This document shows, one piece after another, positions 62,899-64,000 of a stretch of 64,000 nt of DNA. The first letter of the stretch is position 1. Every line of letters begins with the position of its first letter. The stretch is from Ptychodera flava (taxonomy: Eukaryota > Hemichordata > Enteropneusta > Ptychoderidae), in assembly GCF_041260155.1 (NCBI RefSeq), contig NC_091933.1, forward strand, positions 23,218,599 to 23,282,598, written 5' to 3'. The notes beneath the pieces are model-generated. The model was not told the origin of the DNA. It saw only the letters and a program-made list of their open reading frames with translations, and searched no databases. Made by a program: the position numbers and the translations under genes.

Positions 62899-63094
62899 TT
62901 ATTTAATTTTATCTCGCAATGACTCATATGAGTACGCCACTTTGAGCAACGTTGACTCATCAAACTTTCTTCCAATTAACATCATGCCAACAGGTAGTCC
63001 ATCAGAAAAACCAGCGTTTATTGTAAGTGCAGGGTGGCCAGTCAGGTTGTACACTTTGCAGTTGGCAAGCATTCATTCGTCTGTGCAAGAACAT
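62899..63094 (-). CDS. amidase-signature copy F, last exon only (gene continues past the right edge region)
   Basis: An acceptor (cgttacag) precedes DVLAQTNECL and, after one missing base, [40 protein letters not shown] and SYESLRDKIK to TAA at 62899-62901. The C-terminus (LRDKIK) is nearest to D (MRDKNK), so F belongs to the D/E subfamily. The exon is 196 instead of 197 bases compared with D. No exon 11 was found between 63095 and 64000, so this intron exceeds 900 bp or the copy is only a fragment. Confidence 0.65.
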
Positions 63095-64000
63095 CTGTAA
63101 CGATAAACAAAATCTTACGGTAATCGTACATGTACTTCATCAATTAGAATGCATACAGTCGACATTTGTACTTTAGGACACTTGCAGAAAGAAGAGAAAT
63201 TCAGTACATCGATCAGTCTCTACTTTCTTTCTGATGAAGTTCTATTCTCTGGCAGTTTTTTTACTGCACCAGATATTGCATTATAGTCACAAACAATTTA
63301 AATGGTGAATAATTTGTTTGTGCATAGGGCCTTAGAAAGGGCGTAGTGTCAATATGGCTGGTTTTAAGGAGTTCGTTTCCTCCTTCATCCGTTTGTTTTT
63401 ACTATCATCAATTAGTTATTGAAAAGACTGTCTTATAATTTGCCGAACCCTTTTGTTTTCTCTCCAAATTTCTTTCTGTCTTACACACTTCCTTAAATTT
63501 CTCAAATTATTTACAATGTTGCTTGGCTGGCGGATATTTATCAAACCACCCCTACAGCTATCTGCAAGATCGAGTGCGCCTTCAGTTGGCGACCGTAAAC
63601 AACCCCTCTAACAAATTAACACGTCATTATCATTGCTGTATTTCACCTTGAAGTAACCGCATTGGCCCTTTTGGAGCCCCTATGGTTGGTTGCATCGAGC
63701 TGTATCTTCATACACGCTTACCATGAGTAGTAAAGGATTCACACCTTACTACTTTGATATTACATATCATACAGTCATAAAAGATACTAGATTTAGATTT
63801 TACAGCTTTTGAATGAATCTTTATGTTAGCATTCTGTAAAATTCCATGATTCATATTCATTACAAAATATTTACAATCAAACGCCTATTTATTATTTCTA
63901 TTTTGTGGGGTGTCCGGTGAAGGAGGAACATCAAACCTGCTGATGTTGTCTGCCATGGACTGATTTGTAAGTAAAATTTGTGATATATTTTTTAAAGATA
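63095..64000. other. start of the last intron of copy F or its upstream region
   Basis: No amidase exon, repeat or other coding signal recognised up to the right edge. Confidence 0.4.

Overview
The window reads as nuclear DNA of an invertebrate animal. Genes are split into short exons with GT/AG borders. The DNA is AT-rich, full of microsatellites and small DNA transposons, carries CR1-like, L1/Tx1-like and Penelope-like retroelement remnants, and has TTAGGG-type telomere-like repeats. A marine invertebrate deuterostome (hemichordate or lancelet) would fit, but the sequence alone does not prove this.

The main content is a head-to-tail array of amidase-signature genes, all on the minus strand. 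They resemble the bacterial acylamidases of the nitrile-hydratase-associated type (Rhodococcus amidase family). Six loci are visible and are called A to F from left to right: A 4206-6697 (3' half only), B 14580-21078, C 23646-30503, D 34259-45670, E 50635-57731 and F 62899-63094 (last exon only; the rest lies beyond the right edge). B to E each have 12 coding exons with the same intron phases (1,1,2,1,0,0,0,1,1,0,1). D is the only copy whose reading frame is clean from start to stop (552 aa). It has a likely mitochondrial presequence and the Lys142 / Ser217 / Ser241 triad. B has one apparent 1-base deletion, E three and F one. C has a stop in exon 1 and a 4-base insertion. A lacks exons 1-7 and has several breaks. 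A, B and C form one subfamily; D, E and probably F form another.

Left part (1-21 kb). A secreted coiled-coil plus PAN/Apple-domain gene lies on the plus strand (8350-11650), with a Tc1/mariner-like MITE in its intron. Its PAN exon is repeated at 55-305. This gene and the 3' half of an amidase were duplicated together as a block of about 10 kb. The join is near 7005 and explains why A is truncated. A Harbinger-like MITE (2631-4025) and a 146-bp-period repeat insert (about 13166-14520) entered the two block copies separately.

Middle part (21-46 kb). Genes C and D, LINE remnants (about 22390-22870 and 30650-31242), a hAT-like element in the last intron of D, and a perfect 51-bp palindrome beside a small MITE in intron 4 of D.

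Right part (46-64 kb). A long gene-free stretch holds X-box-like palindromes in a degenerate repeat of about 144 bp. Gene E follows, then a cluster of Penelope-like fragments with GIY-YIG domains, (TA)n tracts and a fold-back of about 300-bp arms carrying TTAGGG repeats, and finally the last exon of F.
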